In this document: positions 1 through 12,359 of the stretch, one piece after another | Layout of the letters: the number at the start of each line of letters is the position of its first letter | Numbering within the stretch: position 1 is the first letter of the stretch | Assembly (NCBI GenBank): GCA_026419785.1 | Contig: JAODTK010005787.1 | Span: 1 to 64,000, forward strand | Length of the DNA stretch: 64,000 bases | Reading direction: 5' to 3' | DNA from: Sclerodactyla briareus | Taxonomy: Eukaryota > Echinodermata > Holothuroidea > Dendrochirotida > Sclerodactylidae | The notes under the pieces: generated by a model | What the model was told of the DNA's origin: nothing | What the model saw: the letters and a program-made list of their open reading frames with translations, nothing else | The model's database searches: none | Translations under genes and position numbers: made by a program

Positions 1-1160
1 GAGGCCCTCTGGGGTGTTACGGCATCCGCACCGAACCGGTTCGTTCGGACTCCCTCCGCGCTGAGAGTGGCCTCCGTTCGGACGGTAGATACGGCAAAAG
101 CGCCGGACTGGCCCGCTCGGCACCCTTCGCGCCGGAGAGGCCCTCCGGCTCGGACGGAGTTTCACGGCACCCGCGCCGGACCGGCTGAGTCGGCGGCCGG
201 CTCTGGGTCCGTATCCAGCGATGCTCCGACCTTTCCTGCGGCGGAGATGAATCGCTATCCGGCGTTAGGCACGGGAGGATCTACGACGACGACGAGCCTT
301 ATGGCCCTTTGCTCTACTGTGTTTGCCCCCGGTGAGACCTGCGGCTCCTTCGCCTGTTCGAGGAGATCGGAAGGTCCGAGAGCATAGGGAGAAAGGTCCT
401 GTACCCCCGGTGTAGGGACCTAAGGCAAGCTTGGGCCGCTTCCACTCGCTATGGTCGACGTGAGAAGAGGCTGCCGGCGATCCCGATGTACCTGTGATAC
501 TGCTTTGGGTCCCGTGGTGTGGCAGCAAGTTCCCAGCACCCCATGACCGTGGCTGCCGGGCCGGCAATTGGGTCTGAACGCCTTCCGCGGCGCCGGCTGT
601 CGTCCGTATCCAGCGCCAGACCCGGGCCGTTCCGTCTGATCCAGGGCCCGCCGGCCCATATGGCTTCAGACGGCACCAGCCCCCCACATGACGGGCGGGT
701 TACCGCAGGCCCCACCGAGGCTCACCCCGCCGGACCAGGTTGAGTCGGCTCCCTCCATGCCGGGATGTGCTTCTGGCCCGTGACGGCAACGAGGTTACCG
801 CAGCCAAACCGAGGCTCACCCCCGGCCGGACTCGGTTGGGTCGGCTCCCTCCGCGCCGGGAGGCCCCCCGGCCCGTGACGGGCAGTTCCGGCAGTCCACC
901 GAGGCTCACCCCGGCCGGACACCGGTTTGGTCGGCTCCTCCGCGCCGGGAGGGTCCCCCGCCCGTGACAGGCGGGTAACCGCAGTCCACCCGAGGGTCAC
1001 CCCGGCCGGCCCGTTTGGTCGGCTCCCCTCCCCCTCCGCGCCGGGGGGGCCCTGGCCCGTGACCGGCGGGTAACCGCAGTCCACGCGAGGATCACCCTGC
1101 CGGCCCGTTTTGAGTCGGCTCCCTCCGCGCGCCGGGAGGGGCCTCCGGCCCGGACGGGGG
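1..1160. repeat. GC-rich degenerate tandem array, about 92 bp unit
   Basis: The motif GTCGGCTCCCTCC followed by a CGCGCCGGGAGG-like stretch, GGCCCGTGAC, a GGTTACCGCAGTCCACC-like stretch and CACCCCGGCCGG recurs near 742, 838, 928, 1015 and 1111, a spacing of about 88 to 96 bases. More diverged copies of the CCCTCCGCGC and CTCCGG..CGGACGG parts occur from position 1 to about 200. All reading frames here are repeat-derived and show no protein family. The base composition and tandem layout resemble ribosomal intergenic spacer repeats or a GC-rich satellite, but no 18S, 5.8S or 28S sequence is recognisable, so that identity is only a possibility. Confidence 0.75.
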
Positions 1161-2740
1161 TGTTTCGGCACCACTAGCCGAACCAGGCACCGACAAAGTC
1201 GGTGTTGGCCTAGACACCGAAGCCGAATCGCGGCTTTTAGGTCACCCCGGCCCAAGTTCACGAGGACTGGGATGATCCAGAGCTCCATGCCCGGGGAGGC
1301 CGGCTCCACCGTGCTAACACACAACACCCCTGCCCCGATGGGGCCGAGCTCGAAGTCCTTCTTGGTTCGACCTTCTCCCTTCTTCCTCCCAGGGTCCTTC
1401 CTCGAGGACCGAAGACGCTGACTTCCCACTCTGGCGACGATCCCCGGCCTTCTTCACTTCCGACGCCGTGATGTCCGCAGCGGGCTTACGGGCCTCGGCT
1501 CACAATGACATACCCGCTACCTCTCGAGTCGCCAGCAGCGGACAAATGATGAGCTACAACGGCACATTTCGCCAGACTGAGAGAAAGGCCGTGGGGAAGT
1601 CTTTCCGTCATACATTCTCGTTCACGGACAAAAAACCAATACAAGGCATCGTAGCATACATCGACACAACGGCGAACCAAGGTACAAGCGGCCCCTTTCT
1701 CCAACTAGGAGGAAGGCGCGCTGAGGAGTCTCTAAGTTGGACCCCGCTCATGGGACATAGAGTCAATATATGGTAAAGTAGCATACATAAGTGACCACAT
1801 TGAAAATATCGGCGATCAAAAGTGAGGAGCATCCATTTCCCTACTGGGAGAAAATGAAGTGGCAAAAGGTATGCAAAAGTATCATCAACATTGAGGATCG
1901 GAGATGGAAGGCCCCACTATTCCCTACCTGGGAAGGGGCCGATGAGGAGGGGGTCTCTATGACCACGAACTCACCACGGGCATAAAGCAATATATATATA
2001 TATCAACGCTGGAAACATGCGTAACACATTAAAACATTGCGAAGTACGCTCAACCGAAGGCAAAGAGCGATAATCATGAAGGAGCCCATCCACGAACAGT
2101 TGGAACTATGGGCCAGTTCAAACATTACCGTAATAAGGCCGAGCAAAGGCAACGAGCCGCATTCATGCATGAAACCATAATACATACAGGCGAAGGTACT
2201 TACTCGAAGTTACGTTCCCCCTCTCTCACCATTACGTTAACGAGAATCCCTAGCGCTGCGCGCGGGACCCCCCAAACCAGGGACGGGGAGGGACGGGAAG
2301 GTCGGAAGGGGAACCCAGGGGGAAGGAGGGAGGGAAGAGGGCGGGCGGGGGCAGGGAAGCACACCGGACAACAAGTCCCAGCACGGCTGCACGTAACACA
2401 ATACGGGTCGAAGTCACACGCACGTGAAGTTAGGCAGTAGGGAACGTGTACACGAATAATGTTAGATTGCAGCTTAGGCCTAAACAAAAGGATACGCAAA
2501 TTGAGCTAGAGAGAGAGAATAAGTTCTTCAAAAACGGCATAATCCATAAGAAAAAAAAATCGTTTGGAATAGGTGAAAATCAACTGTAGACAGGTTGGTC
2601 CAAAAGATTAAAACGATATGATTGGAGTCGTAATTAGACAAAATCTAAAGGCGTGAACTTCTTGACGAATTTCTAAGCCAAGAAGATGCTCAATGGTAGA
2701 CGAAACGTCTGGCGAAAAGAGAAGGGTATGGGGGTGGCCA
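1161..2740. other. GC-rich flank of the array, no gene recognised
   Basis: GC content falls gradually along this stretch. It includes a purine-rich G tract at about 2279-2360 and a short TA repeat near 1990-2002. The open frames are short, overlap on both strands and show no motif. I see no rRNA, tRNA or coding exon that I can defend. Confidence 0.4.
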
Positions 2741-3175
2741 ACCACGGACTTTTGTGGTATTTGCCAGATGTTAATGGCGCGGGGTGGGTGGGGTTGCAGG
2801 GTCCAAATGGGTAAGTTGCTATCTGGAAAAATTTAATTTTTCACCAAAATTGACCCACGATCATCTAAAACAGAGGGTCCTATACTCACCATAAAAAAAT
2901 ATACATCAAATTTCTTTTGATAGGTCAAAATTATGGACAAGGTCCCAGACTTTGACCTATGATGACCTCTGACCTGGCCCCAGACCAAAAAACAATGGGT
3001 GCATGCTCTATCCTAAGAAAGTTTAACAAAAATTTCAAATTGATCGGACTAACTATTCTGGACTTTTCCTGTTTACAAAGGTTTTTCAGACTTGGACCTC
3101 TAGTGAGTAGTGACCTCAGATGACCTCCGATCGGACCCCAAAACAATAGGGGTTCATGTACTCATCATTGAAATG
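2741..3175. repeat. Copies of the TGACCTC satellite family
   Basis: Two adjacent diverged units of the family that forms the array at 40230-42420. Shared landmarks are the phrases with AAAACAATGGG/AAAACAATAGG, TTTACAAAGG and a run of TGACCT hexamers at 2953, 2963, 2970, 3111 and 3121. The hexamers at 2953/2963 and 3111/3121 are spaced 10 bases start to start. The apparent open frame at 2931-3146 on the minus strand is satellite sequence. Confidence 0.75.
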
Positions 3176-4110
3176 AAATCTCGTATCCCTCTTTCTGCAT
3201 GACTGACTCAAGAGGTCACTGGAAATGATGTGGCTACGCTGGGTACCTATTATGTCCTTGTCAGTTGTCCACGAGCGATGCTGGGCGAGTGGGTTCGTTC
3301 CTCTTCTTTTTTGTTGTGACGAATGTGCTTGCCCGACACCAGATCACAGGACCCAAAGGAGGATTCCACAGCCTTGAAACGTCTATGAATGATGACACCA
3401 CTATCATCCATTGGGGAAGAAATTGCTTCAGAGGCCAGCCAGTTATTCGCTGAGCCCTTCAACTTAGTTCTCCCAAGAATCTTCTGTCCCATGACATTAA
3501 TGGCGTCCGTTAAGACGGTCAGAGGTAGGCAGATAAAACAAAGGAGACATATGCACAGATGGCGTGGAGTGACATCAGGACTACATGACCTTGTTACTGA
3601 GATGAGTCGTTCCGATGGTGCTATGGTGATATAGACTCGAGAGACAGGTACAAGTTTCTTGTCCTGCAGCTATGCGGCCCTGGTCCATATTACACTTCCA
3701 GTCACATTGGCGACTGGAGAAAGATAATTCTTCAAGTTGAAAGTTATTATCCAGAATTTGTTCAACAATTTCCCAAGATCGGCTGGTTTCGCTGGCTATC
3801 CTTCCCATCGGGAGCGAGGAGGCATGGTCCACTGATATAGATAGAAAATCAAGGTGTTTGCTGACAGGAAGGCAAGGCTCGATGAGAAATACAAGCTCTC
3901 GCCTTTTCAAGTTCTTGAGAACTTGGAACCTTTGTCACAGGCGTTCCGCCCACGGGTGGAAAATATACATGTTTATGTTATTTGAACATTGCGTCATTTT
4001 GGTCTTATTGTCAATCTCTAATGTATTATAGATTGCAACACATTTTTTCAGTTCCAAGTATGACAGGACAAGGCAGGGACCAACAAGAGCACCAAAGGTG
4101 CTGTAGATCA
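3176..4110 (-). other. Unassigned stretch with two minus-strand open frames
   Basis: Open frames at 3250-3492 and 3581-3910 on the minus strand have mixed, non-repetitive composition and could be exon or transposon ORF remnants. I recognise no domain, catalytic motif or clean splice pair. On the plus strand 3389-3634 is also open, so the strand is uncertain. No function is proposed. Confidence 0.2.
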
Positions 4111-4115
4111 AACCC

Positions 4116-4133
4116 ACCCCCCCCCCCCCCCCC
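4116..4133 (+). repeat. Poly-C tract
   Basis: An uninterrupted run of about 18 C. Similar C or G runs occur near 10691, 23403, 28430 (G), 32529, 33250, 38251, 39544, 60844 (G), 60946 (G) and 62765, several of them inside or beside repeats. 4134-4800 holds nothing else I can name. Confidence 0.9.
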
Positions 4134-4799
4134 ACATGGTATTCATAGGATTTCACTTTAGAATGATCAAAAAGAGCATCATGACTTACGGGAACTTTCA
4201 GGTGACATGCTGGTTTGTTCTTTAGTTCTTCGACCTATCCTCAATGTGGTAATGATATAGTTATCTCAGAATCTCACGATGCTAAGTTATACAAAAAATG
4301 GTAAATACACAAGTTTTTAAAAGCCTGGTAACACTTCTTTGGGCCCAACCCCATATTTCACGGCTGCCTCCTATAGATGGACGTTGTATCGAGAATCTTT
4401 TAACGTTCTATTGGGTAGAACAGGTCACACAGTATTGCAGTCTTACCACAGCATCCCTCTGTCCAGTATTATTGTGAGTTAACAATGAACACCCAAGCTT
4501 GGTGTCTCATCAAGTCTAGGCAATATTTAGTCAAAAACAACAAGGCGATCGCCAAAAAGGGTCTCAACTGGTTGCGCGATCGGTGGTTTCATTTATTCAC
4601 TACACTACAAACCAAATAGTTAATGCACAGCCCTGTATGTTAACACGAACATCCCATATTTTCAAATATACACATAAAATTCCTAAAAATAACGGACCAA
4701 TAAGTTTGACTACTATTACAAAAGTCCCTTAAATCCTTTTTTCCTCTTATTACCCCCCCCTAACTATTCTCTACATAAATACCAAATTTGATCAAGTTT

Positions 4800-5975
4800 A
4801 TCACTCAGTCAACTCACCTCTGGGACCCAAAATCCAACTGAAATGTTCTAAATCCCCTAAGCAGCCCAGGCTTTTTTCCTTTTGAAATCATTCCTAAATT
4901 ATTCATTGCCTTTTTATTTTTCCAAGCAGCCAGGACATTGCCATCCCCCCCCCCCATCGAGGCACAGCGAAACAACCTCCCGCTCCCCACACCCACCAAC
5001 AAACTATCCCCATGCAGCAGTCAGGATGTATAAAAAAGATATCTTTAGGAAACCTCCAATTTGTCCCCAGTCCCCAGGCAAGAAAAGAGGGGAAAAAAAA
5101 TGTTAGTCCCCAGGCAAGGAAGAGAGGGAACAAAAATGTTAAAGTATTTTTGAATGTCTTATCAACCTATTCCAATTGTTGGGTAAGAGAGGGTTTGCTT
5201 TGGGGCCAGCTTATAACAGCAAATTGTCACAGGAGCGAGCTATGGTTTACTGTTCCTAGTGCTTTATTCTGACAGGGAAGATATTATATGATGGAATTCA
5301 AATTCCGGAACATCAAACACATAAGATCAAGAAAAAGTAATGGACCATATAACTGCGGTTGGCGGAATTCTTACCCCAAGTGGAAATTGGGATATATTAT
5401 GCAAATAGGCACATACAATGACCTCTTATGACCCAGCTGTACCTTCAAATGATCTGGATCAAAGGTGGTCACATTCCTACCAAGTTTTATGGAAAGGAAA
5501 TCCAACGAACTTTCACAAATGCATAAAAAAGATGCAAATTAAAACACATAAAAGGACCCTTCCAGTGACCCCGACTTCAATTTAAATTTCTCAGGAAACC
5601 ATGGTAGGACCATCATACACCAAGTTTGGGAAAATCTGACAAACTTGGAAAAATTTGCATAAATATGCAATTGGACCACTTAATTAGATATTTCGGGCCT
5701 GAAAATCTGACCAGTTATTCTACCTGTCATCCAGGTCCTAAATGCCAAACTACATCACTGTAGCACATACGGGTCATGCGTTAATCTTGCTAACGAACTT
5801 CAACAATAAATACATAAATAAGCTAATTACAACTTTATAATGAATTTGCTGCCCAAACATCTATATAGGAGGTGTACACCCAAAAATTCATCAAAATTGG
5901 CTGAGCGTTTCCGAGAAATCCGGCTAAAAATAATGTTTGTTAAGGCGAGACAAAAAACAACATATTTTGCATACA
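4800..5975 (+). repeat. Dispersed repeat, copy A
   Basis: The stretch aligns along most of its length with 47840-50285 (copy B). Shared landmarks in order are CCAAGCAGCCAGGACAT, GGAAACCTCCA, AAGAGAGGGTTTGCTT, TATATGATGGAATTCAA, CGGAACATCAAACACAT, CAGCTGTACCTTCAAA, CCCCGACTTCA, CATCACTGTAGCACATAC and GGCGAGACAAAAA. Copy A is continuous where copy B carries a 1.28 kb insertion, so it serves as the empty-site reference. It contains ATGCAAAT at 5399 and 5532. No protein domain is seen, so it is probably a non-coding or long-decayed element. Confidence 0.85.
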
Positions 5976-7612
5976 GTATTGTATACCAGGTGTACCGGGA
6001 TGTATCAGATGGTGTCAGTTACACTGTTGTTAGGGATTGGCCTGGGGTAGGGTTAGGGTCAGAATCAATTGGAGATGTCATCACAAATCTCCATGTTACA
6101 GAATCTAAACTTACCGTAACCCTTTAAACCATCTAATCCGTGACCCCACCCATAATACCAATATTCAAACATCAGTACCTGGTATTCATTGATGCAATTA
6201 TAACCAGTAAAACCTTATTTCGTATTTCAATTTCTGCTGCCTTGCAAATGTATAAGAGCATTTCTGGGACAGTTGTGTGAACAGTAAGGGTACATCACTT
6301 CTCACAAAATATGTTTAAAATAACAGAAATACAAAAAAGGCCTCTCCTTTTTTGCAGAAGTCATTTTTGTCGGAATATGTTAATATATATATATTGTGAT
6401 TATGGTCTTTTTTGGATGTTTTCGATTAGAAAAATGAAACAACGTGGGTTCTCAAAACTGATAGTCGCCTATTTTATAGCGATCAGAGATTTTCATTTGA
6501 CCCAGTATATTAAATTTATTAAATTTCAACCACCTTGATCTGATGGGTTGATTATCAGGGGATTTTGTTGTGGGCAGCTAATAACATCATCATTCAAAAC
6601 CACGTGGTGCATGCATGGAGGGGGTTTTGGTGGTCAGGATCTTTCCAGACCCAAGTTCCAATACAGACAAACAAAAAAAAAATTATTTGTAATGCGGTGG
6701 CTTCATGAAGATCGCGGCACAGTGAAATCAATTGGTGTATTGTTCGTGTGTGGTTGTGAATATCTTGTACATGGGAGGAGAGTAATAATATTCAAAATTC
6801 TTGAAACCAAGGGTAGGCTACATCTACACCCACACATTTTTAGACTGAATGTTGATCATGTGCCACAAACCCCTGTGAGAATATGACTAAGTTAAATTAG
6901 CAGAATTATGCAAATTAAACACAGTACACTGTATCTGACCTCTACGGACCCCTAATCTACCTCACAATATCAGTTCCATGAAAATAAGCAGACTTTGAAA
7001 AAAGGCATAAATTATGCAAATTAAAAACACCGTCAAAATGACCTTTGATGACCTTGACTCTTGTCATACCCACACACACAACCATAGTGACCACTAAGTC
7101 TCCTCCTGAATTTCATTCAGCGAGACAAAATGAATAGCTCACTTACTCCCCCTATCCTCGATGATTTCCCAAACTCAGACGATCAACGTGTTTCATTTTT
7201 CACTTGGCCCGAGCTTAGTCACACTCACGTCGATCATAGCGAAATTGGAAGTTTCTACATTTAGGCTACTCTACTTGTTAGTCCTAAATTAAGAAGAGGG
7301 GAGGCGAAAGAAGAGGGTGACATTATTTCTAATTTTTTGACAAGTGGCGATTGTAATCACATGGGAAGATCTGACCACGGCCACTAGTTTGTAGATGGTG
7401 GACCTAGCCTGTACAAATTAATACAAAGTAAATTATTGAGGAATAGTGCAGCTCAGCTAAACACCGATTGGTACCGACCAGTACTAACGTGTACTGACTG
7501 GTACCGTCCGATGCGATGTACGTTGCCTTATGTGTGTACACGTGTCTCTACCCTACCCCATCCCCGCTTATGAGTCAGTCGCATACCTGATTTGAATATT
7601 TTGGAATAGGGT
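5976..7612. other. Mixed repeat-derived sequence without a gene
   Basis: 6558-6580 repeats a phrase of the copy A/B family (TGTGGGCAGCTAATAACA). 6900-7130 holds units with the phrase TTATGCAAATTAAA and ends in TGAATTTCATTCAGCGAGAC, the same terminus as at 50255-50275. 7440-7510 has short internal repeats built on GTACCGAC or GTACTGAC. No coding region can be supported. Confidence 0.45.
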
Positions 7613-9170
7613 GTGCAGAAACTTTTGGATAAACTTAATGTGAATAAATCTTGTGGGCCAGATGGTATTTCATCATATGTTCTGGAAGATGTTTTCAACC
7701 ACCATCGCTCTATTTCTAACAACCATCTGTCAAAAGTCAATCAACTCTGGACAGCTGCCCCAGGATTGGAACACAGCCATAGTAACACCTCTTTTCAAAA
7801 AGTGAAGTCCAACAGACTCTGGAAATTACAGGCCAGTTTCACTCACCTCAAATGTTCAACATGGTTTTCGGAAGAATCACTCCTGTGTAACTCAATTGGC
7901 TATAACCATCAACGATCTGGCTAGAAGCTTGGACTGTAAAGCTCAAACTGATGTAGTGATTACAGATTTCAGCAAAGCATTCGACAAGGTGCTACATAAG
8001 CATCTGGCCTACAAGCTCCAACACATGGCATTTCTGTCAAGATCCTCACATGGATTGGATAAGGCTTTTTTGAATCACCGTGACCAGTGTGTTGTTATCA
8101 ATGGTGTCAAATCGTCACTGGTGCTGTCTTGTTGGGAGTACCTCAGGAAACAGTTCTTGCTTTTTCTCTCTATATATTAATGATCTTCCTACACGCATAA
8201 CAGGATGTGGCCAGGCAATTTTGAGTGCCGGGTGGAAATTGATTAACAGGTATGTTGGGGAGCAGTAAAGTGTCAATATGATAGTTACTAGCACTGTACA
8301 GCACTAAATAGTGCCGGGTAATTTAGGCTATTTTGTCTTGAGTGCCGGGTTCCACCACCCAGTGTCGCCCAGTGTGGGCACATCCCTGGCATAAAACTAT
8401 ACCAACATATGTTTGCTGATGACTGCATTTGTACTCAAACTATCGGTTGCATCACTGACAGTCATAGCCTCCAACAAGACCTGGATGAATTTTCATCATG
8501 GAGCAAATGTTGGCAGATCGATCTGAATGCTTCTAAGTGCAAGTCCATGGTGGTTAGAGAGTTATACAAACCAAATATGTCATTGATAACACTCCTCTCG
8601 AACTAGTGAACGAACATACATACCTTGGTGTCACAATCACAAGTAATCTCTCTTGGGACATCGCATATCAACAACATTGTTTGTTAAGCCTCCAAAGTTC
8701 TTAGATTGATTCGTAGACATCTTCACAACTGTATATCAAAACTAAAGTTACTGCCTATAAATCTTCTTGTTTGGAATATGCCTCCTCAGTTTGGGATCCA
8801 TACAAAGCATGTAACATTTACAAAACTGGAAATGGTTCAGCGTAGAGCAGCTCGCTTGTTTGCAAAGCCTATCGTCGATCAGCCAGTGTGACAGCCCTTC
8901 ATCAACAGCTCGGCTTGCCTACACTGCAGGAGAGAAGGCGGAATTCACGACTCAAGCTCTTCTACAAATCAGTTAACAAGCTGGTGGCTCTCCCTGTACC
9001 GGTCTTTGTCGAGTCGACTAATCATCACTCAAGATCTTCATTAGCCAATGGCTCAAGCTATAGACAAGTTCGCGTTCACACAGATGCTTTCAAGTGGTCA
9101 TATTGGCCAAGAACAATTCCCAGGATTGGAACAAATGTGCTTTCAAGCCACCAAAAAAACACAAATCCAC
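7613..9170 (+). pseudogene. Degraded LINE reverse transcriptase (CR1/Jockey-like)
   Basis: A non-LTR retrotransposon reverse transcriptase is visible in pieces on the plus strand. The fingers motif NKSCGPDGISSYVLE is at about 7640-7685. The palm core with TDVVITDFSKAFDKVLHKHL is at about 7950-8010. YINDLPTRI is near 8175-8200, and the catalytic box reads FADD near 8412-8420 (the usual form is YADD or FADD). The thumb-like part ends with LGLPTLQERRRNSRLKLFYK near 8910-8970. Several frameshifts and stops separate these blocks and an insertion at about 8210-8396 splits the palm, so the element cannot encode a working enzyme. No apurinic endonuclease domain is visible upstream, so it is probably 5'-truncated. 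CR1, L2 and Jockey clades share these motifs and I cannot choose between them. Confidence 0.88.
8210..8396. mobile_element. Short insertion inside the LINE reverse transcriptase
   Basis: The expected YINDLP to FADD spacing is interrupted by about 187 bases unrelated to reverse transcriptase. The insert repeats GAGTGCCGGGT and GTGCCGGGTAA, starts near CAGGCAATTTTGAGTGCC and ends near GGCACATCCCTGG. The CAGG and CCTGG ends hint at a hAT-type miniature element, but no clear 8 bp duplication was found. A related stretch lies at the end of the window on the other strand. Confidence 0.6.
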
Positions 9171-10786
9171 TGTCTTTTCTGACATTGACATTGTTCATCA
9201 TCAGGTCTTTAAGCTTGCGCATGTTGCATGTTGCCCCCTGTGCAGTGATAACCACTAGTTGGTGTTTGCATAGTAGACGACAAGACAAGACAATGTACAT
9301 GGTAGTAGGCCTACAGTGTGAAAATCTTTCTCATCCATGTGGTGTCATGCTATGGGGTCTCAAGAATAAAACTTTCCCATGGTCGCAAAAGCACCAACTG
9401 AAGATATTCCTCTCACGATATGTACTTTGGATAAGTTTTCACTGAGTATTACAGATACTTCTCGATTATTTGAGCGTTTCCACTTCATTTAAATGTAATT
9501 GTGAGTGACGTGGGTCGACTTGTTTTTGGTACCATGTAATAACATGATAGCACAGAAATTCTTCATGTGCATTATAATCAATGCGTATGCCATGTCAGAC
9601 AAGCGCAGCCAACAAAAGCCACTAGCCAAACCTACACAGACCCGTTACTTGTGATCCCGTAAACATTCCCAACTAGTGTGAGAGGAGTTTCGACTCATTT
9701 AATTTTTTCTTTGTATATACGAAGTTACGAACACAGATGTATATCTGTAGGTCATGTCAAGGTCATTCTGGCGATCTTAATTTATGGTATTCTTAGAGGG
9801 GCTGAGAGCTCCTGCTGTGAACCATTAGGGTTAATGTTCCAATGCCTGTCTTCTAAGCTTCCGTATAGTACGACTGTTCGAGGAGGTGGAATCGTTGTGA
9901 AGGTCACCTCAAGGACAGTCTTTATTTCCCTAGGTAGTGTTTAGGAAGCTGATACACTTATTTAATATTTCCACTATGTTATAATATAGTGTTATGAAAC
10001 CTATTAGAAGTGCCAAGTCATTCATCAATATCTTATTATTTATGCTAGTGGCACCTATAGTCCACTGTATTGTTTTTCTGGGATCCAATGATTATCCTTC
10101 GTATTTGCTGTATGAGTCATGTATTATTGTTACGGATGGTTGTGATGGTCCAAATTTGGAGTGAGTTTTAGAGGGTGTTTGTGACGTCAGGGTCACGTTA
10201 TAACTTGGACCAAATCACATTAGGCTGAGGTGGCTATTTCATTTGCATGCCCAGACAGAAATTGTGGAATAATTTCTAGAGTCGAAGATTCGTGTTTTGT
10301 TTGTCGTTAGAGGTGGAAGCCCTTTTTTCATTCAACCTTGACGTTACCATGATTATACAATGATTTTAAACTTTTTTGGAAGCAGGAAATAGAAGGAACA
10401 AATAAAACCTCCAATCAGATCTTTCTCTTATTCACGTACCTGTTTGTGACGTCATTTTTATTATTTCGAGGATCAAGAACTTAGCAATAACGTGAATTTT
10501 ATTGTAGCAGACGGCCGGTGATTAGGAAGGCTAGGCGGGAGCGATAAAAAGCTAATATTACGCCTTACACTAGCCTAGGCTAGGCTCAAAATAAACCTTA
10601 AAATAAAATCTTAAATCGATGGCCTGAATATGTTCACAAACTGTGAATTCACTCTCTTCAAAACAAAGCGGTCGTAGGGTTGAAACCTACCCCCCCCCCC
10701 CATATATGTACTATTGCTATAGGCTAGGCGCACATTATGGGGATAGGTCAGCACTACGAGCCCCTGTGCTTCAAACCTTCGCTGCA
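9171..10786. other. No gene recognised
   Basis: 9171-9450 may still be the LINE tail. The rest is AT-rich single-copy-looking sequence with a short TAGGCTAGG repeat near 10572 and a poly-C run near 10691. Open frames are short and show no motif. Confidence 0.4.
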
Positions 10787-10915
10787 AAGTATGCTCGGCT
10801 TGCCTACACTGCAGAAGAGAAGGCGGAATTCACGACTCAAGCTTTTCTACAAATCAGTTAACACAAGCTGGTTGGCTCTCCCAGTACCAGTCTTGGTCGA
10901 GTCGCTGATCATATC
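10787..10915 (+). mobile_element. Second fragment of the same LINE
   Basis: This stretch nearly duplicates about 8905-9025. Both encode a segment reading LGLPTLQ(E/K)RRRNSRLKLFYKS followed by LALPVPV and VES. It is a short orphan piece of the reverse transcriptase C-terminal region, either a separate truncated copy or part of a rearrangement 1.9 kb from the larger one. Confidence 0.85.
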
Positions 10916-12359
10916 TCATAAAATCACCACAAAATCGCATATGGCTTAGATGGCACCAGTGGGCTTGAAGAACCCAAGCTTTCAGGGCCCTAGGGCGGGG
11001 CCCAGGACCCAGCCTTTGGAAATTGCGCTCCGCGTCATGGGTGCGTGCGAATCGATTTGATTGTCAGGAGCAGTCACGAGGGCCATTCCTTCTCTAGACC
11101 AAGGGCCCCCCAGACTCATTGTTACGCCGCGGCAAACTCACATTATAAATCACATTATAGTTGTCACACATCCATGTGGAAAGAAGGAGATCATCCCCGA
11201 CTTGGTTCACCTTGCCGACCAATGGGATACTCTCAGCACCTTGCCAACGACATGACCCATCTCGCATGAATACATCATAGTCACTGTGAGTGCGGGCGCA
11301 GATACAGCAATTCTGCTGCAGCCCCCCTTCGGAACAACCAGGAGAAGCAGAGGAAGACGCCCAAAATCATCCCGAAGCCATTCTTTTTTTTTGTTTTGTT
11401 ATTTTTTTGCAGATCTGAGTAGTGGATGAAAATACTTGCTGTGTGGGAAACGGGGTGTTAAAAAACATAAAACTGTTCTGGCTAAAACAGTTTCCTGTAG
11501 ATAATAGCAAGCACCTTCCTGAGGCAGTGCCGTGTGTAGCTGGTAATTGAAAAGTGTTACCGAGTTCTATACATCGATACTTTAGTGCCAGTGGTGGGGG
11601 GACAGAGCATGTCTGTCAGAATAAGAGCTTTAGAGGAGTCCAGTTTAGAGAGCTACAGCTATTGCTGGTTAGTAGAGCAAGGGGTCCCGTTTTAGATATT
11701 CACATCGAACATGAGAAGAAAAACAACAAGAGCAACATGGTGCTGTACTCAAAACGCACAAATGTACTAAGACGAATTTACAATTATACATTGTTAAATG
11801 TTCAAGATCATGAGGCCAAGAAGGCAGTCTCAAGCAAATGGCCTATTGTGCCTTTGCCAACCTTTGACAATGTCTGCATATGGCCAAGACCGGGGTCTTA
11901 GCATCCAATAACATTGTTCCCCACTCACTTTAGTCAACAATTCATCAAAGAAAAGCCCAATTGAGGGAGAGAGGAAAAAGGCCAATTTCAACAAGGCCTA
12001 TCTGCACACCTTAATGACCTTCACAAGTGACAAAAGTCAATGAACATTGGGTCCAAGTCTGGTCAACATCCATCAAAGAATGACTGTTTTGCTTCTTTTC
12101 ATCAGATGTTACTGCTTCAATTCTAACAAAACTATATGATATTGTATCCAAAATCTGCAAACAAGCTGAAAAGAGCACCTCCAATGGAACATTAGGAGCA
12201 CAGTTTCAAGAAAATCTAATGTACTTTGTAGGAGATACATTTTGAAATGTTATACATAATGGCCTATATTGCCTCTTGACCTTCACAAAGTCAATCATGT
12301 CTCATGGGTCAATAACAATGTGTCCAAGTTTGGTTGACATCCATCACAGAATGACTGTT
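10916..12359. other. Unassigned sequence
   Basis: 10960-11350 is moderately GC-rich with overlapping open frames in two phases. 11554-11901 on the plus strand is open for 115 codons. Neither shows a recognisable domain or a convincing splice pair. From about 12000 the phrases TGACCTTCACAA and GACATCCATCA(C/A)AGAATGACTGTTT occur twice and form the diverged edge of the next array. Confidence 0.3.

Noticed and set aside
722-1429. A 235-codon minus-strand open frame
   Set aside because: It lies across the GC-rich tandem array and translates the repeat unit; long open frames are expected in GC-rich repeats.
1-2740. Ribosomal RNA genes
   Set aside because: No conserved 18S, 5.8S or 28S sequence is visible; only the composition is suggestive.
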